From CAYVQE01 sp964633205 (GTDB lineage: Bacteria > Myxococcota > B64-G9), in contig CAZWFN010000058.1 of assembly GCA_964633205.1 (NCBI GenBank), forward strand, positions 1 through 35,726: 35,726 bases of DNA, written 5' to 3'. Of this stretch, positions 23,315 through 31,960 are shown piece by piece. The notes beneath the pieces were generated by a model. It was not told the origin of the DNA, did not search any database, and saw only the letters and a list, made by a program, of their open reading frames with translations. The translations under genes and the position numbers were made by a program. The first letter of the stretch is position 1. Each line of letters begins with the position of its first letter.

Positions 23315-24898
23315 ATGACGGCCGACGATCACGCTGCGGGCGGTGACTGGCAGACCGGGCGCTGGCTGGTGCTGCTGGGCGCTTGTTTCTACCTGCTGAC
23401 CACCTCGGCCGAGGATCCGGCCGGCGACGGGGCCCTGCTCTACTCGGTGGCCGAGCACCTGGTCGACGAGGGCTCGCTGTGCGCCGGGCCGGTGCGGGCC
23501 GGCAACACCTACCTGCGCGACGGCTGCCGGCTGACCGACTACGGCCTGGGCACCTCGCTGGTGCTGGCGCCCGGGGTGGCGCTGCTGCGGCTGGTCGAGG
23601 CGGCCGGGCTCGACTCCGGGCCGCTGTATGCGCCGCTGCGGGCCCTGCTGGTGCACCTGATGCCGGCGCTGGTGGGCGGGCTCGGCTGGCTGCTGCTGTT
23701 CGTGCTGGCCGCCCGGCTGGGCGGCAGCCGCCGGCGGGCCTTCTGGCTGACCCTGGCGGTGGGGCTGACCACCACGCTGTGGTTCTATCACCGCACCGCC
23801 ATGTCCGAGACCGTGCAGACCTGCGCCCTGCTCGGCTGCGCGGTCGGCCTGCAGGCCCACCGGCGCAGCGGCCGCGGCGGGCCGCTGCTGGGCGCGGCGG
23901 CCGCCTTCGGCCTGGCGGTGACCACCAAGGCCGCGCTGTGGGCGGTGAGCCCGGCGCTGCTGCTCTACCTGGCCTGGGACCGCTGGCGCGCGGCGCTCAA
24001 GCCGCTGCTGGTGTTCGGCGCCCTGCTGCTGCCCTTCGGCCTGCTGCAGCTATGGTTCAACCAGCTGCGCTTCGGCGACCTGCTGGACTTCGGCTACCAC
24101 ACCTTCCGCGACGGCGAGCTGGGCTTTTCCCACCCGCTGGGCTTCGCCCTGTGGAGCTATCTGTTCAGCCCGGGCAAGAGCTTCTTCCTCTACAACCCGG
24201 TCGCCCTGCTGGCGCTGGTCGGCTGGCCGGCCTTCTGGCGCCGCCGGCGGCCCGAGGCGGCGCTGTTTCTGAGCATCATCGCCATCGTGGTCTTCATCTT
24301 CGGCCGCTGGTGGTCGTGGCACGGCGACTGGGCCTGGGGGCCGCGCTTTCTGGTGGTGCTGGTGCCCTTCGCCTGCCTGCCGGCGGTGTTCGTGCGCCCT
24401 GCCGGCTTCGGCCGGCTGGGCCGCTGCGCGCTGCTGGCCGGGGCGCTGGTTGCTTTCTGGGTGCAGCTGCTGGGCTGCAGCGTGCCGGTGTGGAAGTACC
24501 TGGGCACGGCCTTCGAGGCCACCCGGTCGAGCTTCCCGGGCTACGACGAGCGGCTGGGCGGCCTACCCTACCGGCCGCTGGACGATCAGCTGGCGGTGCA
24601 CCACCTGCCGCACTTCAGCCCCATCCTGGGCCACTGGTGGCTGCTGAAACATCTGCTGCTGCAGGATCCGGACTTCGCCCGCGACCACCCCTGGAAGTCG
24701 CTGGGCATCGAGGCCTGGACCCCGCGCGGGGTCGAGCTCGACTACGGCCTCGACTGGTGGGGCGCGCGTTCCAGCCGCGACGGCCGCGACCCGGCCCTGG
24801 GCCTGGTGCTGCCGCTGGCGCTGCTGCTGGCGGCCGGCGCCGGCTGGAGCCTGCGCCGCGCCTGGCGCAGCAGCAGCGACCCGCCGCCGGGCGGTTGA
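23315..24898 (+). CDS. Polytopic membrane protein, GT-C glycosyltransferase-like
   Basis: 527 aa with about ten hydrophobic helices. Early acidic DGALLYSVAEHLVDEGSL (about 35-52) is at the site where GT-C lipid-linked sugar transferases carry their acidic catalytic loop. SPGKSFFLYNP (about 288-298) and WWSWHGDWAWGPRFLV (about 330-345) are recurrent motifs of bacterial membrane proteins annotated as dolichyl-phosphate-mannose-mannosyltransferase-like. I infer transfer of a sugar from a polyprenyl-phosphate donor on the outer face of the inner membrane. The ATG at 23315 has no clear ribosome-binding site; it follows the hairpin at 23262-23290. Single gene, convergent with the lipoprotein gene at 24918. 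Confidence 0.75.
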   Translation: MTADDHAAGGDWQTGRWLVLLGACFYLLTTSAEDPAGDGALLYSVAEHLVDEGSLCAGPVRAGNTYLRDGCRLTDYGLGTSLVLAPGVALLRLVEAAGLDSGPLYAPLRALLVHLMPALVGGLGWLLLFVLAARLGGSRRRAFWLTLAVGLTTTLWFYHRTAMSETVQTCALLGCAVGLQAHRRSGRGGPLLGAAAAFGLAVTTKAALWAVSPALLLYLAWDRWRAALKPLLVFGALLLPFGLLQLWFNQLRFGDLLDFGYHTFRDGELGFSHPLGFALWSYLFSPGKSFFLYNPVALLALVGWPAFWRRRRPEAALFLSIIAIVVFIFGRWWSWHGDWAWGPRFLVVLVPFACLPAVFVRPAGFGRLGRCALLAGALVAFWVQLLGCSVPVWKYLGTAFEATRSSFPGYDERLGGLPYRPLDDQLAVHHLPHFSPILGHWWLLKHLLLQDPDFARDHPWKSLGIEAWTPRGVELDYGLDWWGARSSRDGRDPALGLVLPLALLLAAGAGWSLRRAWRSSSDPPPGG

Positions 24899-24917
24899 AA
24901 TCAGCCCGCCGGCCGGC

Positions 24918-25397
24918 TCACTCCTCACAGATGTCGACCGTGAAGCGGCCGTCGACCTTATAGCCGTCGCCGTAGACGACGTACAGCCCGGCCTCGATGG
25001 TGTCGGCGTTGATGGCCTCGACCTCGAGCAGGCCCCGGGTGGCGATGGTGTTGTCGGCCGGGGGCTCGACGAAGGTGATGCTCTGGTGCAGGCTCAGCGG
25101 GTACTCGCCCACCTCCGTGGGCAGGGTGACCAGGATGGTGCTCACCCCGTCCGGCTGACTGGCCCAGTCGCAGGCGGTGTAGCTGTCGGGGAAGAGCTCT
25201 GCCCAGTAACCGTCCTCGTCGGACATGAACGCGTCCGTCTCGCCCTGGACGAAGGTCCATGACTGGCCCCCGATCTGGCCGGCCAGGGTGGTGTCGGAGA
25301 TGGAGTAGCTCCCGTCGCCGCCACCGCCACCGCCGCAGGCGGCGAGGCAACAGCCCAACAGGAAGGCGGATACAACCGGCATCGTCTGCGTGCGCAT
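24918..25397 (-). CDS. Small secreted lipoprotein of unknown function
   Basis: 159 aa from the ATG at 25395-25397, with GAGGAGCC upstream; a longer frame to 25469 lacks a signal. The signal peptide MRTQTMPVVSAFLLGCCLAAC ends in a good lipobox (LAAC) and is followed by a glycine stretch GGGGGGDGS that acts as a linker. The mature part looks all-beta, with acidic patches (FMSDEDGYWAELFPDS) and strands such as STILVTLPTEVGEYPLSL, similar in style to short lipid-anchored domains of Myxococcota. No family recognised. Ends CEE, like the Cys-rich neighbours. Confidence 0.75.
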   Translation of the reverse strand: MRTQTMPVVSAFLLGCCLAACGGGGGGDGSYSISDTTLAGQIGGQSWTFVQGETDAFMSDEDGYWAELFPDSYTACDWASQPDGVSTILVTLPTEVGEYPLSLHQSITFVEPPADNTIATRGLLEVEAINADTIEAGLYVVYGDGYKVDGRFTVDICEE

Positions 25398-25556
25398 GAT
25401 CGGCTCCTCGTCCAGAGTGCTGGCGGTCGATCTTCGGGCATTGTAGGCATCGAAGCCAGCGGCCGGCAAACCGGCCGAGCCGCCCGCGGCCGAGCTTGAG
25501 ACGGGCCGGCCGGCCTGTTATTCAAATCGGGTCCACCCTCAGCCGGAGGTCGCGCC

Positions 25557-26081
25557 ATGGCCCTGTACCGCTTCGCCGATCGCATCCCCAAGGTGGCCGC
25601 CGGTGCCTGGGTCAGCGACTCGGCCCGGGTGATCGGTGACGTGGAGATCGCTGCCGGCTGCTACGTCGGCCACGGCGCCATCCTGCGCGGCGACTACGGC
25701 TCCATCCGCATCGGCCCCGGCAGCGCCATCGAGGAAGGCGTCATCGTCCACATCCGGCCCGAGGGGCTGAACCAGCTCGGCGAGCGGGTGACCGTGGGCC
25801 ACGGCGCGGTGCTGCACGGCGATCGGATCGACGACTACGCGGTCATCGGCATGGGCGCCGTGATCTCCTTCGCCAGCCACATCGGCCGCTGGGCCATCGT
25901 GGCCGAGGGCGGCGTGGTCACCGCCGGCAGCGTCATCCCGGCCGAGACCGTGGCCCACGGCGTACCGGCCAGGCCCGCCGGCCCGGTGCAGCAGCGCCAC
26001 AAGGACTTCTGGACCTACGGCAAGCAGCTCTACGTCGACCTGGCCGCCCGCTACCCGCAGGACTACGAACGCATCGATTAG
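25557..26081 (+). CDS. Gamma-carbonic-anhydrase-like hexapeptide-repeat protein
   Basis: 174 aa; GGAGG precedes the ATG at 25557. A left-handed beta-helix of hexapeptide repeats runs from about 20 to 135 (ARVIGDVEIAAGCYVGHGAIL..., IGPGSAIEEGVIVH). Metal-binding His are visible: IVH at about 65, then VGHGAVLHGD with two His at about 82 and 87, the pattern of the YrdA/PaaY/CaiE gamma-CA superfamily. The C-terminal helix (FWTYGKQLYVDLAARYPQDYERI) packs the trimer in relatives. Enzyme activity varies in this family; thioesterase, carbonic anhydrase or plain metal binding are all possible. Monocistronic. Confidence 0.9.
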   Translation: MALYRFADRIPKVAAGAWVSDSARVIGDVEIAAGCYVGHGAILRGDYGSIRIGPGSAIEEGVIVHIRPEGLNQLGERVTVGHGAVLHGDRIDDYAVIGMGAVISFASHIGRWAIVAEGGVVTAGSVIPAETVAHGVPARPAGPVQQRHKDFWTYGKQLYVDLAARYPQDYERID

Positions 26082-26085
26082 CGCC

Positions 26086-26100
26086 GGCGGCTCAGCCGCC
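26086..26100. terminator. Short GC-rich hairpin after the hexapeptide gene
   Basis: GGCGGC-TCA-GCCGCC starts 4 nt after the stop at 26081. Six perfect GC pairs but no T-run; may aid termination or be chance. Confidence 0.3.
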
Positions 26101-26220
26101 CTGCCGCTGGCGCGCCCGGCCGGCTGGGCCCGGACTTGACGCGGCCGGGTGGTCGAGGCGACGATCAACCCGACAGCCAGACATGTGCCTTGTCACTGCT
26201 AGCGCATCGGGGGTGCGGCC

Positions 26221-26811
26221 TTGAAATCGACCGTGGTACTGGTCATCACCTTGGCCCTGTTTCTGGCCGCCGGCTACTGGGCCTACAGCGAAGGCGTCTT
26301 CGGCGGCGGGGACGGCCTCGGCGCCGGCGGCCCGGTGGGCGAGACGGCCCAGGGCCAGGACGGCCCGGTCAGCTCGATCCCGGCGCTGGCGAAGATGCAG
26401 GGCAAGCCGGCTGACGCGCCCCTGTCCGCCGCTGCCATCGAGCAGGTGCGCCAGGCGCTGCGGCGCTACATCGACGGCTTCGTCGCGGCCTCCGAAGCCC
26501 TGACCGCGAGCGGCGACTGCGCCGACCGGGGCGAGCGGGCCCGCGAAGCGCTGCAGGCCACCGGCCGCCGGTTCGAGAAAGACCTCCAGGCCCTGATGGA
26601 CCTGGACGCGGACCAGCGCGTCGGCGGCCGCGCCTTCGGCCCGGCGGCGGCCAAGGCCCTGAAGCAGCAGCGCGGGCGGCTGCGGGCGCGGCTCAACGTG
26701 GCCATGGATCGCTTCCGGCTCTACGAACGCCAGTGTCCCAGCCAGGCCATGGCGCTCAAAGGCACCCTCAACCGCATCCTCGGCCGGCTCAAACGCTTCG
26801 CCGGCCGCTGA
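26221..26811 (+). CDS. Single-pass membrane protein with helical periplasmic domain, unknown
   Basis: 196 aa from a TTG at 26221 that directly begins the hydrophobic helix MKSTVVLVITLALFLAAGYW; no other start suits. A Gly-rich linker (28-50) leads to a helical domain rich in Ala, Arg and Gln (about 65-196). Two Cys (100 and 172) in flanking helices could form a disulfide in the periplasm. The codon use is typical of this genome. No known family; the architecture (anchor, linker, helical bundle) suggests a scaffold or small binding protein. Confidence 0.65.
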   Translation: MKSTVVLVITLALFLAAGYWAYSEGVFGGGDGLGAGGPVGETAQGQDGPVSSIPALAKMQGKPADAPLSAAAIEQVRQALRRYIDGFVAASEALTASGDCADRGERAREALQATGRRFEKDLQALMDLDADQRVGGRAFGPAAAKALKQQRGRLRARLNVAMDRFRLYERQCPSQAMALKGTLNRILGRLKRFAGR

Positions 26812-26872
26812 CCGGACCCCACCCCTGGTCGCCCGAAAGGCCGCCAGCGGACAGCGGCCACGGCCGGCGGGC

Positions 26873-27421
26873 TCAATCGGCACAGATCATGACGAAGCCT
26901 GCTGTGGCGTGCGGGTCGGCCATGCAGTGGCACCCCAGTTGGTAGCCGGCCCGGGTCGGTGAGCAGGTGCCCACCCGGGTGGTCGCGCAGTCCGCGTCGT
27001 CGCCGCGGCAGTGGCCCCGGCAGTGCGCGTCTTTCCAGCAGGCACAGCCCGCGTCGCCCGACGCGCACTCGCACCAGCAGTGCTCGGGGTCGATCCCCGA
27101 GCACCGGTACCAGCCGTGCGCCTGCGCGCAGGCCGCCTCCCCCAGCCCCCACTCGCACTCCGAATAAGGCGGCGGCCCGCCGCACTCCGGCGGCTCGGCC
27201 AGACAGCGGCCATCGAAGCAGCGCTCGTCGACCGCACAGTCCGCATGCCCCCGACAGGCCCCCGGCGCCAAGCCCGCAGCGCCGTCACCATCCCCCTGCC
27301 CGCCGGCCACCCCCAGCGCATCATCATCGCGCCCCACATCCATGCCGCCGTAACCGACACATCCCGCCGCCCCCAGCCCCAGCAGCGCAACAGCCGCCAC
27401 CAGCCACAGCCCACGAGCCAT
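26873..27421 (-). CDS. Cysteine-rich secreted lipoprotein
   Basis: 182 aa from the ATG at 27419-27421; two in-frame GTGs lie directly before it. The signal peptide ends LGLGAAGC (lipobox). An acidic linker rich in Asp and Gly follows, then a domain with about 22 Cys: CRGHADCAVDERCFDGRC matches the CxxDxDCxxGxxCxxGxC motif common to surface proteins of this group, and the later part (CSGIDPEHCWCECASG, CACWKDAHC) resembles the chitin-/ligand-binding-like disulfide-rich folds. Function unknown. It is transcribed away from the Hen1/Pnkp operon. Confidence 0.8.
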   Translation of the reverse strand: MARGLWLVAAVALLGLGAAGCVGYGGMDVGRDDDALGVAGGQGDGDGAAGLAPGACRGHADCAVDERCFDGRCLAEPPECGGPPPYSECEWGLGEAACAQAHGWYRCSGIDPEHCWCECASGDAGCACWKDAHCRGHCRGDDADCATTRVGTCSPTRAGYQLGCHCMADPHATAGFVMICAD

Positions 27422-27800
27422 CACCACCTACCCCCTTGGGCCCCGGGGGCCCACAATCCAGCGAACAATCGGCCACACCCATGATGATCACCCAGACCAA
27501 AGAGATAGACAAGACCGCCGATTGCTCGCCTACATCGCGAGTTCAGTCCTCGCAGTTGAGGGTCGCCTCGACCCGCGACGAATCGCACTCGAAGCAGCCA
27601 TCGGTGAACACCCGGCGCATCCTGAGCCCGCCGCCTCGGGTCAAGCAAGACCGCGACCCAAATACGCAGCCCCGGGCCGCCCGCAGCGCGCGTGCGGGGT
27701 TATGGCTGCCACAGAGACCTTGACTCTCCGTGACCTCCTGGTCCATACCTACGGGCCTGCTGTCTCTTCAACACCCGACCGCGACACGGGGAGCGGCCGC
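27422..27800. other. Intergenic region upstream of hen1, with possible gene remnant and promoter
   Basis: 379 bp with no convincing intact gene. The frame of hen1 stays open through most of it (from 27522) but gives unnatural protein, so hen1 is taken to start at 27801. On the minus strand the end of a frame (27543 to about 27617) reads DGCFECDSSRVEATLNCED, like the tail of a Cys-rich secreted protein; it may be a remnant. TTGACT (27720-27725) with CATACC 18 bp further is a weak promoter candidate for hen1. Confidence 0.4.
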
Positions 27801-29219
27801 ATGCTGTTGACCATCACCACCAGCCACCGGCCGGCCACCGATCTGGGCCATCTGCTGCACAAGCACCCCGACCGGCACCAGTTCGAGGAATTCTGGTTCG
27901 GGCGGGTGCACGTGTTCTACCCCGAGGCCAGCCCCGACCGCTGCACCGCGGCCATCCTGCTGGAGGTCGATCCGATCGGCCTGGTGCGCAATCGGCGCCG
28001 GCACCACGACGCGGCGTTGGAGCAGTACGTCAACGACCGGCCCTACGTGGCCTCGTCGTTTTTGAGCGTGGCCCTGGCGCGCATGTTCCAGACGGCCCTG
28101 GGCGGTCGCTGCAAGGCGCGGCCCGAGCTGGCCGCCGAGCCCATTGGGCTGACCGCCCGGCTGTCGGTGATCAAGTGCCGCGGCGGCGGAGACCTGGTGC
28201 GCACCCTGTTCGAGCCCCTGGGCTATACGGTCGAGACCAGGCACCACCCCCTGGACGAGCGCTTCGTGGAATGGGGCGCCGGCGCCTACCACACCGTCAC
28301 CCTCAGCGGCCACCAGCGCCTGGCCGATCTGTTGCGCCACCTCTACGTGCTGGTGCCGGTGCTCGACGACGACAAGCACTACTTCGTGGGCGACGACGAG
28401 GTGGACAAGCTGCTCGGCAAGGGCGCCGGCTGGCTGGACCAGCACCCGGCCCGCAACCTGATCACCCGGCGCTACCTGAAGCACCAGCGCGGCCTGGCCC
28501 GCCAGGCCATCGACCGGCTGGTCCGCGAGGAAGGCCCCGACCCCGATAGACAGGACGAGCGGGCCGCAGCCGAGGAGCAGGAGGTCGAGCGACCGCTGAG
28601 CCTGGACGAGCAGCGTCTGGGCTCGGTGCTGGCCGCGCTCCAGGCGGCCGGTGCGCGCTCGGTGGTCGATCTGGGCTGCGGCGAGGGCAAGCTGCTCCGG
28701 CGCCTGCTGGCCGTTCCGTCCTTCGAACGCATCGTGGGCCTGGATGTATCGAACCGGGCGCTGGCCCGCGCCGCCGATCGTTTGCGGCTGGAGCACATGC
28801 CGCCGCGCAAGCGGGCCCGTATCGAGCTGCTGCAGGGGGCGCTGACCTACCGCGACCAACGGCTGGCCGGCTTCGACGCGGCCGCGGTGGTGGAGGTGAT
28901 CGAGCACCTGGATGCGCACCGCCTGGATTCCTTCGCCCGGGTGCTGTTCGAGCACACCCGGCCGGCGGTGGTGGTGCTGACCACGCCCAACCGCGAGTAC
29001 AACGCCCGCTTCGACAACCTGGCCGCCGGCGAGTTGCGCCACCGGGACCACCGCTTCGAATGGACCCGGGCCGAGTTCGCATCCTGGTGTCGGGCGCAGG
29101 CCGATCGCTTCGGCTACCGCGTGCGCCAGCTGCCGGTGGGCCAGGTCGATCCGGATCTCGGGCCCCCGACCCAGATGGCGGTATTCAACCTCGGTTCAGC
29201 TGCGGAGGAGCCGGCATGA
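27801..29219 (+). CDS. hen1: Bacterial Hen1: 3'-terminal RNA 2'-O-methyltransferase
   Basis: 472 aa from the ATG at 27801, close to the family length. The N-terminal half (about 1-245) is the domain that in bacterial Hen1 activates the Pnkp ligase; it opens MLLTITTSHRPATDLGHLLHKHP, a family hallmark. The C-terminal half is an AdoMet methyltransferase: VVDLGCGEGKLLRRL (288-302), then EVIEHLD (Glu365, Glu368, His369) and RHRDHRFEW (His414/417), the Mn-binding residues for the 2'-OH reaction. In the known pathway Hen1 methylates the 3' end of a ribotoxin-cut RNA before Pnkp seals it, so that the repaired site cannot be cut again. ATGA overlap with pnkp downstream. Confidence 0.95.
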   Translation: MLLTITTSHRPATDLGHLLHKHPDRHQFEEFWFGRVHVFYPEASPDRCTAAILLEVDPIGLVRNRRRHHDAALEQYVNDRPYVASSFLSVALARMFQTALGGRCKARPELAAEPIGLTARLSVIKCRGGGDLVRTLFEPLGYTVETRHHPLDERFVEWGAGAYHTVTLSGHQRLADLLRHLYVLVPVLDDDKHYFVGDDEVDKLLGKGAGWLDQHPARNLITRRYLKHQRGLARQAIDRLVREEGPDPDRQDERAAAEEQEVERPLSLDEQRLGSVLAALQAAGARSVVDLGCGEGKLLRRLLAVPSFERIVGLDVSNRALARAADRLRLEHMPPRKRARIELLQGALTYRDQRLAGFDAAAVVEVIEHLDAHRLDSFARVLFEHTRPAVVVLTTPNREYNARFDNLAAGELRHRDHRFEWTRAEFASWCRAQADRFGYRVRQLPVGQVDPDLGPPTQMAVFNLGSAAEEPA

Positions 29220-31813
29220 GCCGCAGCATCGAGATCCCCGAACTCTCGCTGGTGGTGCTGATCGGCGCCTCGGGTGCGGGCAAGTCGACGCTGGCTGCCC
29301 GCCTGTTCCGGCCGACCGAGGTGCTGTCTTCCGACCGCTGCCGGGGCATGGTGGCCGACGACGAAAACGACCAGACCGTCAGCCAGCAGGCCTTCGAGCT
29401 GCTGCACTACATCGCCGCCAAGCGGCTGGCGCTGGGCCGGCTGGCCGTGGTCGACGCCACCAACGTCAAGCGCGAGGATCGCAAGCCGCTGGTCGCGTTG
29501 GCGCGCCGCTACCACTGCCAGCCGGTGGCCATCGTGCTGGACGTGGATCCCAAGACCTGCCAGGCCCGCAACCGGGCCCGGGCGGACCGCCAGTTCGGCG
29601 AACACGTGGTGCGCCAACACCACCGCCAGCTGCGACGCTCGCGCAAGGGCCTCAAGCGGGAGGGCTTCCGCTATGTGCATTGGTTGAACGGCGCGGAGGA
29701 GATCGACTCGGTCGAAATGGTGCGCTGTCCCATGTGGACCGACCAGCGCCGGCAGCAGGGCCCGTTCGACATCATCGGCGACGTGCACGGTTGCGCCGAC
29801 GAACTGCACGACCTGCTGGCCGAGCTGGGTTACCAACCACCGGCGCCGGCAGCGGAACCGGCGGCGGACCAGGAGGCCGCGCAACCGATACGAGCCTGGC
29901 ACCACCCGGCGGACCGCCGGGCGGTGTTCTTGGGCGATCTGGTGGACCGGGGACCGAAATCCGACAAGGTGCTGGCCATCGTGATGGACATGGTGGATGC
30001 TGGCAGCGCCCTGTGTACGCTGGGCAACCACGACGACAAGCTGAAGCGCAAGCTGCAGGGCCGCAAGGTGCGCATCTCCCATGGGCTGGCCGAGACCCTG
30101 GAGCAGATCGATGCCCGGCCGCCGGAGTTCAGCGAGCGGGTGCAGCGGTTCTTGCAGGAGCGCATCAGCCACTACGTGCTGGACGGGGGCGCGCTGGTGG
30201 TGGCCCACGCCGGCATGCGCGCCGAGATGGCCGGGCGCGGCTCGGGCGCCGTACGCCAGTTCGCCCTCTACGGCGATACCACCGGCGAGACCGACGCCTT
30301 CGGTCTGCCGGTGCGCCACCCCTGGGCCGAGGAGTACCGCGGCCGAGCCTGGGTGGTCTACGGGCACACGCCGGTGCCCGAGCCGGAGTGGCTCAACAAG
30401 ACGGTCAACATCGACACCGGCTGCGTGTTCGGCGGCGCCCTGACCGCCCTGCGCTACCCCGAGCGCGAGATCGTCGCCGTGCCGGCGCGTCACACCTACT
30501 ACGAACCGGCCCGTCCCTTTCTGGATCAGCAGGACCAGGCCCCGGCGCTGACCGCCCAGCAGCGCATGGACGAGGTGCTCGATCTGGCCGACGTCACCGG
30601 CCGGCGCATCATCCACCCGCGTCTGTTCCACGCCGTCACCATCCGCGAGGACTACGCCCGGGCGGCGCTGGAGATCATGGCCCGCTTCGCGGTCAATCCC
30701 AAGTGGCTGATCTACATGCCCCCGACCATGTCTCCCTGCGAGACCTCGAAGCGGCCAGGCCTGTTGGAGCACCCGGAGGAGGCCTTCGACCACTACCGCA
30801 GCCGGGGCGTCGGCCAGGTGGTCTGCCAGGAAAAGCACATGGGCTCGCGGGCTGTGGTCATCGCCTGTCGCGACGCCGATGCCGCCCGGCAGGCCTTCGG
30901 CGTCGACGAGCCGGCCGCCGGCGTCTGTTACACCCGCACCGGCCGGCCTTTTTTCAAAGACGCCGCGCTGGAGCGCGACCTGGTCGCCCGGGTGCGGCGG
31001 GCCATGGACGAGACCCGCACCTGGGAAGCTCTGGACAGCGACTGGGTCTGTCTCGACTGCGAGCTGATGCCCTGGTCGCTCAAGTCCCAGGAACTGCTTC
31101 GCAGCCAGTACGCCGCCGTGGGCTCGGCCGCCCGCCACGCCCTGCCACAGGTGATCGAGACCCTGCAAGCAGCGGCCGATCGCGAGCTGCCGGTCGGCGA
31201 GCTACTGGACGCCCACCGCGAACGGGCGCAGATGACCGAGCGCTACATCGAGGCCTACCGGCGTTACTGCTGGCGGGTCGCCGGGCCCGAAGATCTGCGC
31301 CTGGCACCCTTCCACGTCATGGCCAGCCGAGGCCGGGTGCACCTGGATCGCGACCACCGCTGGCACCTGGACACCATCCGCCGCTTGTGTCAGACCGACG
31401 ATCCGGTCCTGCTGGCCACGGTCGACTGCCAGGTGGACGTCACCGATCCAGACAGCCGGCAAGCCGCGGTCGAATGGTGGCAGGAACTGACCGCCGGCGG
31501 CGGCGAGGGCATGGTGGTCAAGCCCCTGCCCTTCATCGCCCGCAACCGCCGCGGCCTGCTCCAGCCGGCCGTCAAGTGCCGCGGTCGCGAGTACCTGCGC
31601 ATCATCTACGGCCCCGAGTACACCACCCAGGCCAACCTGGACCGCCTCCGCGCCCGCGGCCTGCACAAGAAGCGCTCCCTGGCCATCCGAGAGTTCGCCC
31701 TCGGCATCGAAGCCCTGGAACGCTTCGTCCGCAAAGAACCCCTACGCCGAATCCACGAATGCACCTTCGCCGTCCTGGCCCTCGAGACCGAACCGGTCGA
31801 CCCGCGGCTGTAG
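29216..31813 (+). CDS. pnkp: Polynucleotide kinase-phosphatase-ligase Pnkp (RNA repair)
   Basis: 865 aa, near the 870 aa of Clostridium thermocellum Pnkp; ATG overlaps the hen1 stop. Three modules in order: 5'-OH kinase (GASGAGKS at 17-24), binuclear metallophosphoesterase for 2',3'-cyclic phosphate removal (GDVHGC at 188-193, GDLVDRGP at 240-247, GNHDD at 271-275, His331, YGHTP at 383-387), and an adenylyltransferase/ligase module with QEKHMGSR (Lys540 as AMP-accepting Lys). The C-terminal lobe ends ...LALETEPVD. It heals and, with Hen1, seals broken tRNA ends made by ribotoxins. All catalytic motifs are intact. Confidence 0.96.
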   Translation: MSRSIEIPELSLVVLIGASGAGKSTLAARLFRPTEVLSSDRCRGMVADDENDQTVSQQAFELLHYIAAKRLALGRLAVVDATNVKREDRKPLVALARRYHCQPVAIVLDVDPKTCQARNRARADRQFGEHVVRQHHRQLRRSRKGLKREGFRYVHWLNGAEEIDSVEMVRCPMWTDQRRQQGPFDIIGDVHGCADELHDLLAELGYQPPAPAAEPAADQEAAQPIRAWHHPADRRAVFLGDLVDRGPKSDKVLAIVMDMVDAGSALCTLGNHDDKLKRKLQGRKVRISHGLAETLEQIDARPPEFSERVQRFLQERISHYVLDGGALVVAHAGMRAEMAGRGSGAVRQFALYGDTTGETDAFGLPVRHPWAEEYRGRAWVVYGHTPVPEPEWLNKTVNIDTGCVFGGALTALRYPEREIVAVPARHTYYEPARPFLDQQDQAPALTAQQRMDEVLDLADVTGRRIIHPRLFHAVTIREDYARAALEIMARFAVNPKWLIYMPPTMSPCETSKRPGLLEHPEEAFDHYRSRGVGQVVCQEKHMGSRAVVIACRDADAARQAFGVDEPAAGVCYTRTGRPFFKDAALERDLVARVRRAMDETRTWEALDSDWVCLDCELMPWSLKSQELLRSQYAAVGSAARHALPQVIETLQAAADRELPVGELLDAHRERAQMTERYIEAYRRYCWRVAGPEDLRLAPFHVMASRGRVHLDRDHRWHLDTIRRLCQTDDPVLLATVDCQVDVTDPDSRQAAVEWWQELTAGGGEGMVVKPLPFIARNRRGLLQPAVKCRGREYLRIIYGPEYTTQANLDRLRARGLHKKRSLAIREFALGIEALERFVRKEPLRRIHECTFAVLALETEPVDPRL

Positions 31814-31960
31814 ATGGCCTCTTGCGCGGCGACGCTTCACCGCGGTCAAGCTTGAATCCAAGCGGTGTCAGGGCTAGCATCTACGATTGAGAACAGAAAA
31901 CCCAATTCACTCTCTGGGCTGCCCGGGTGGAAGTCTACATCCAAGCATTGGAGGTTCCAG

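Noticed and set aside
27522..27800. N-terminal extension of hen1
   Set aside because: Protein made from it is Pro/Arg/Ala-rich and the family begins at MLLTITTS, so 27801 is the start.
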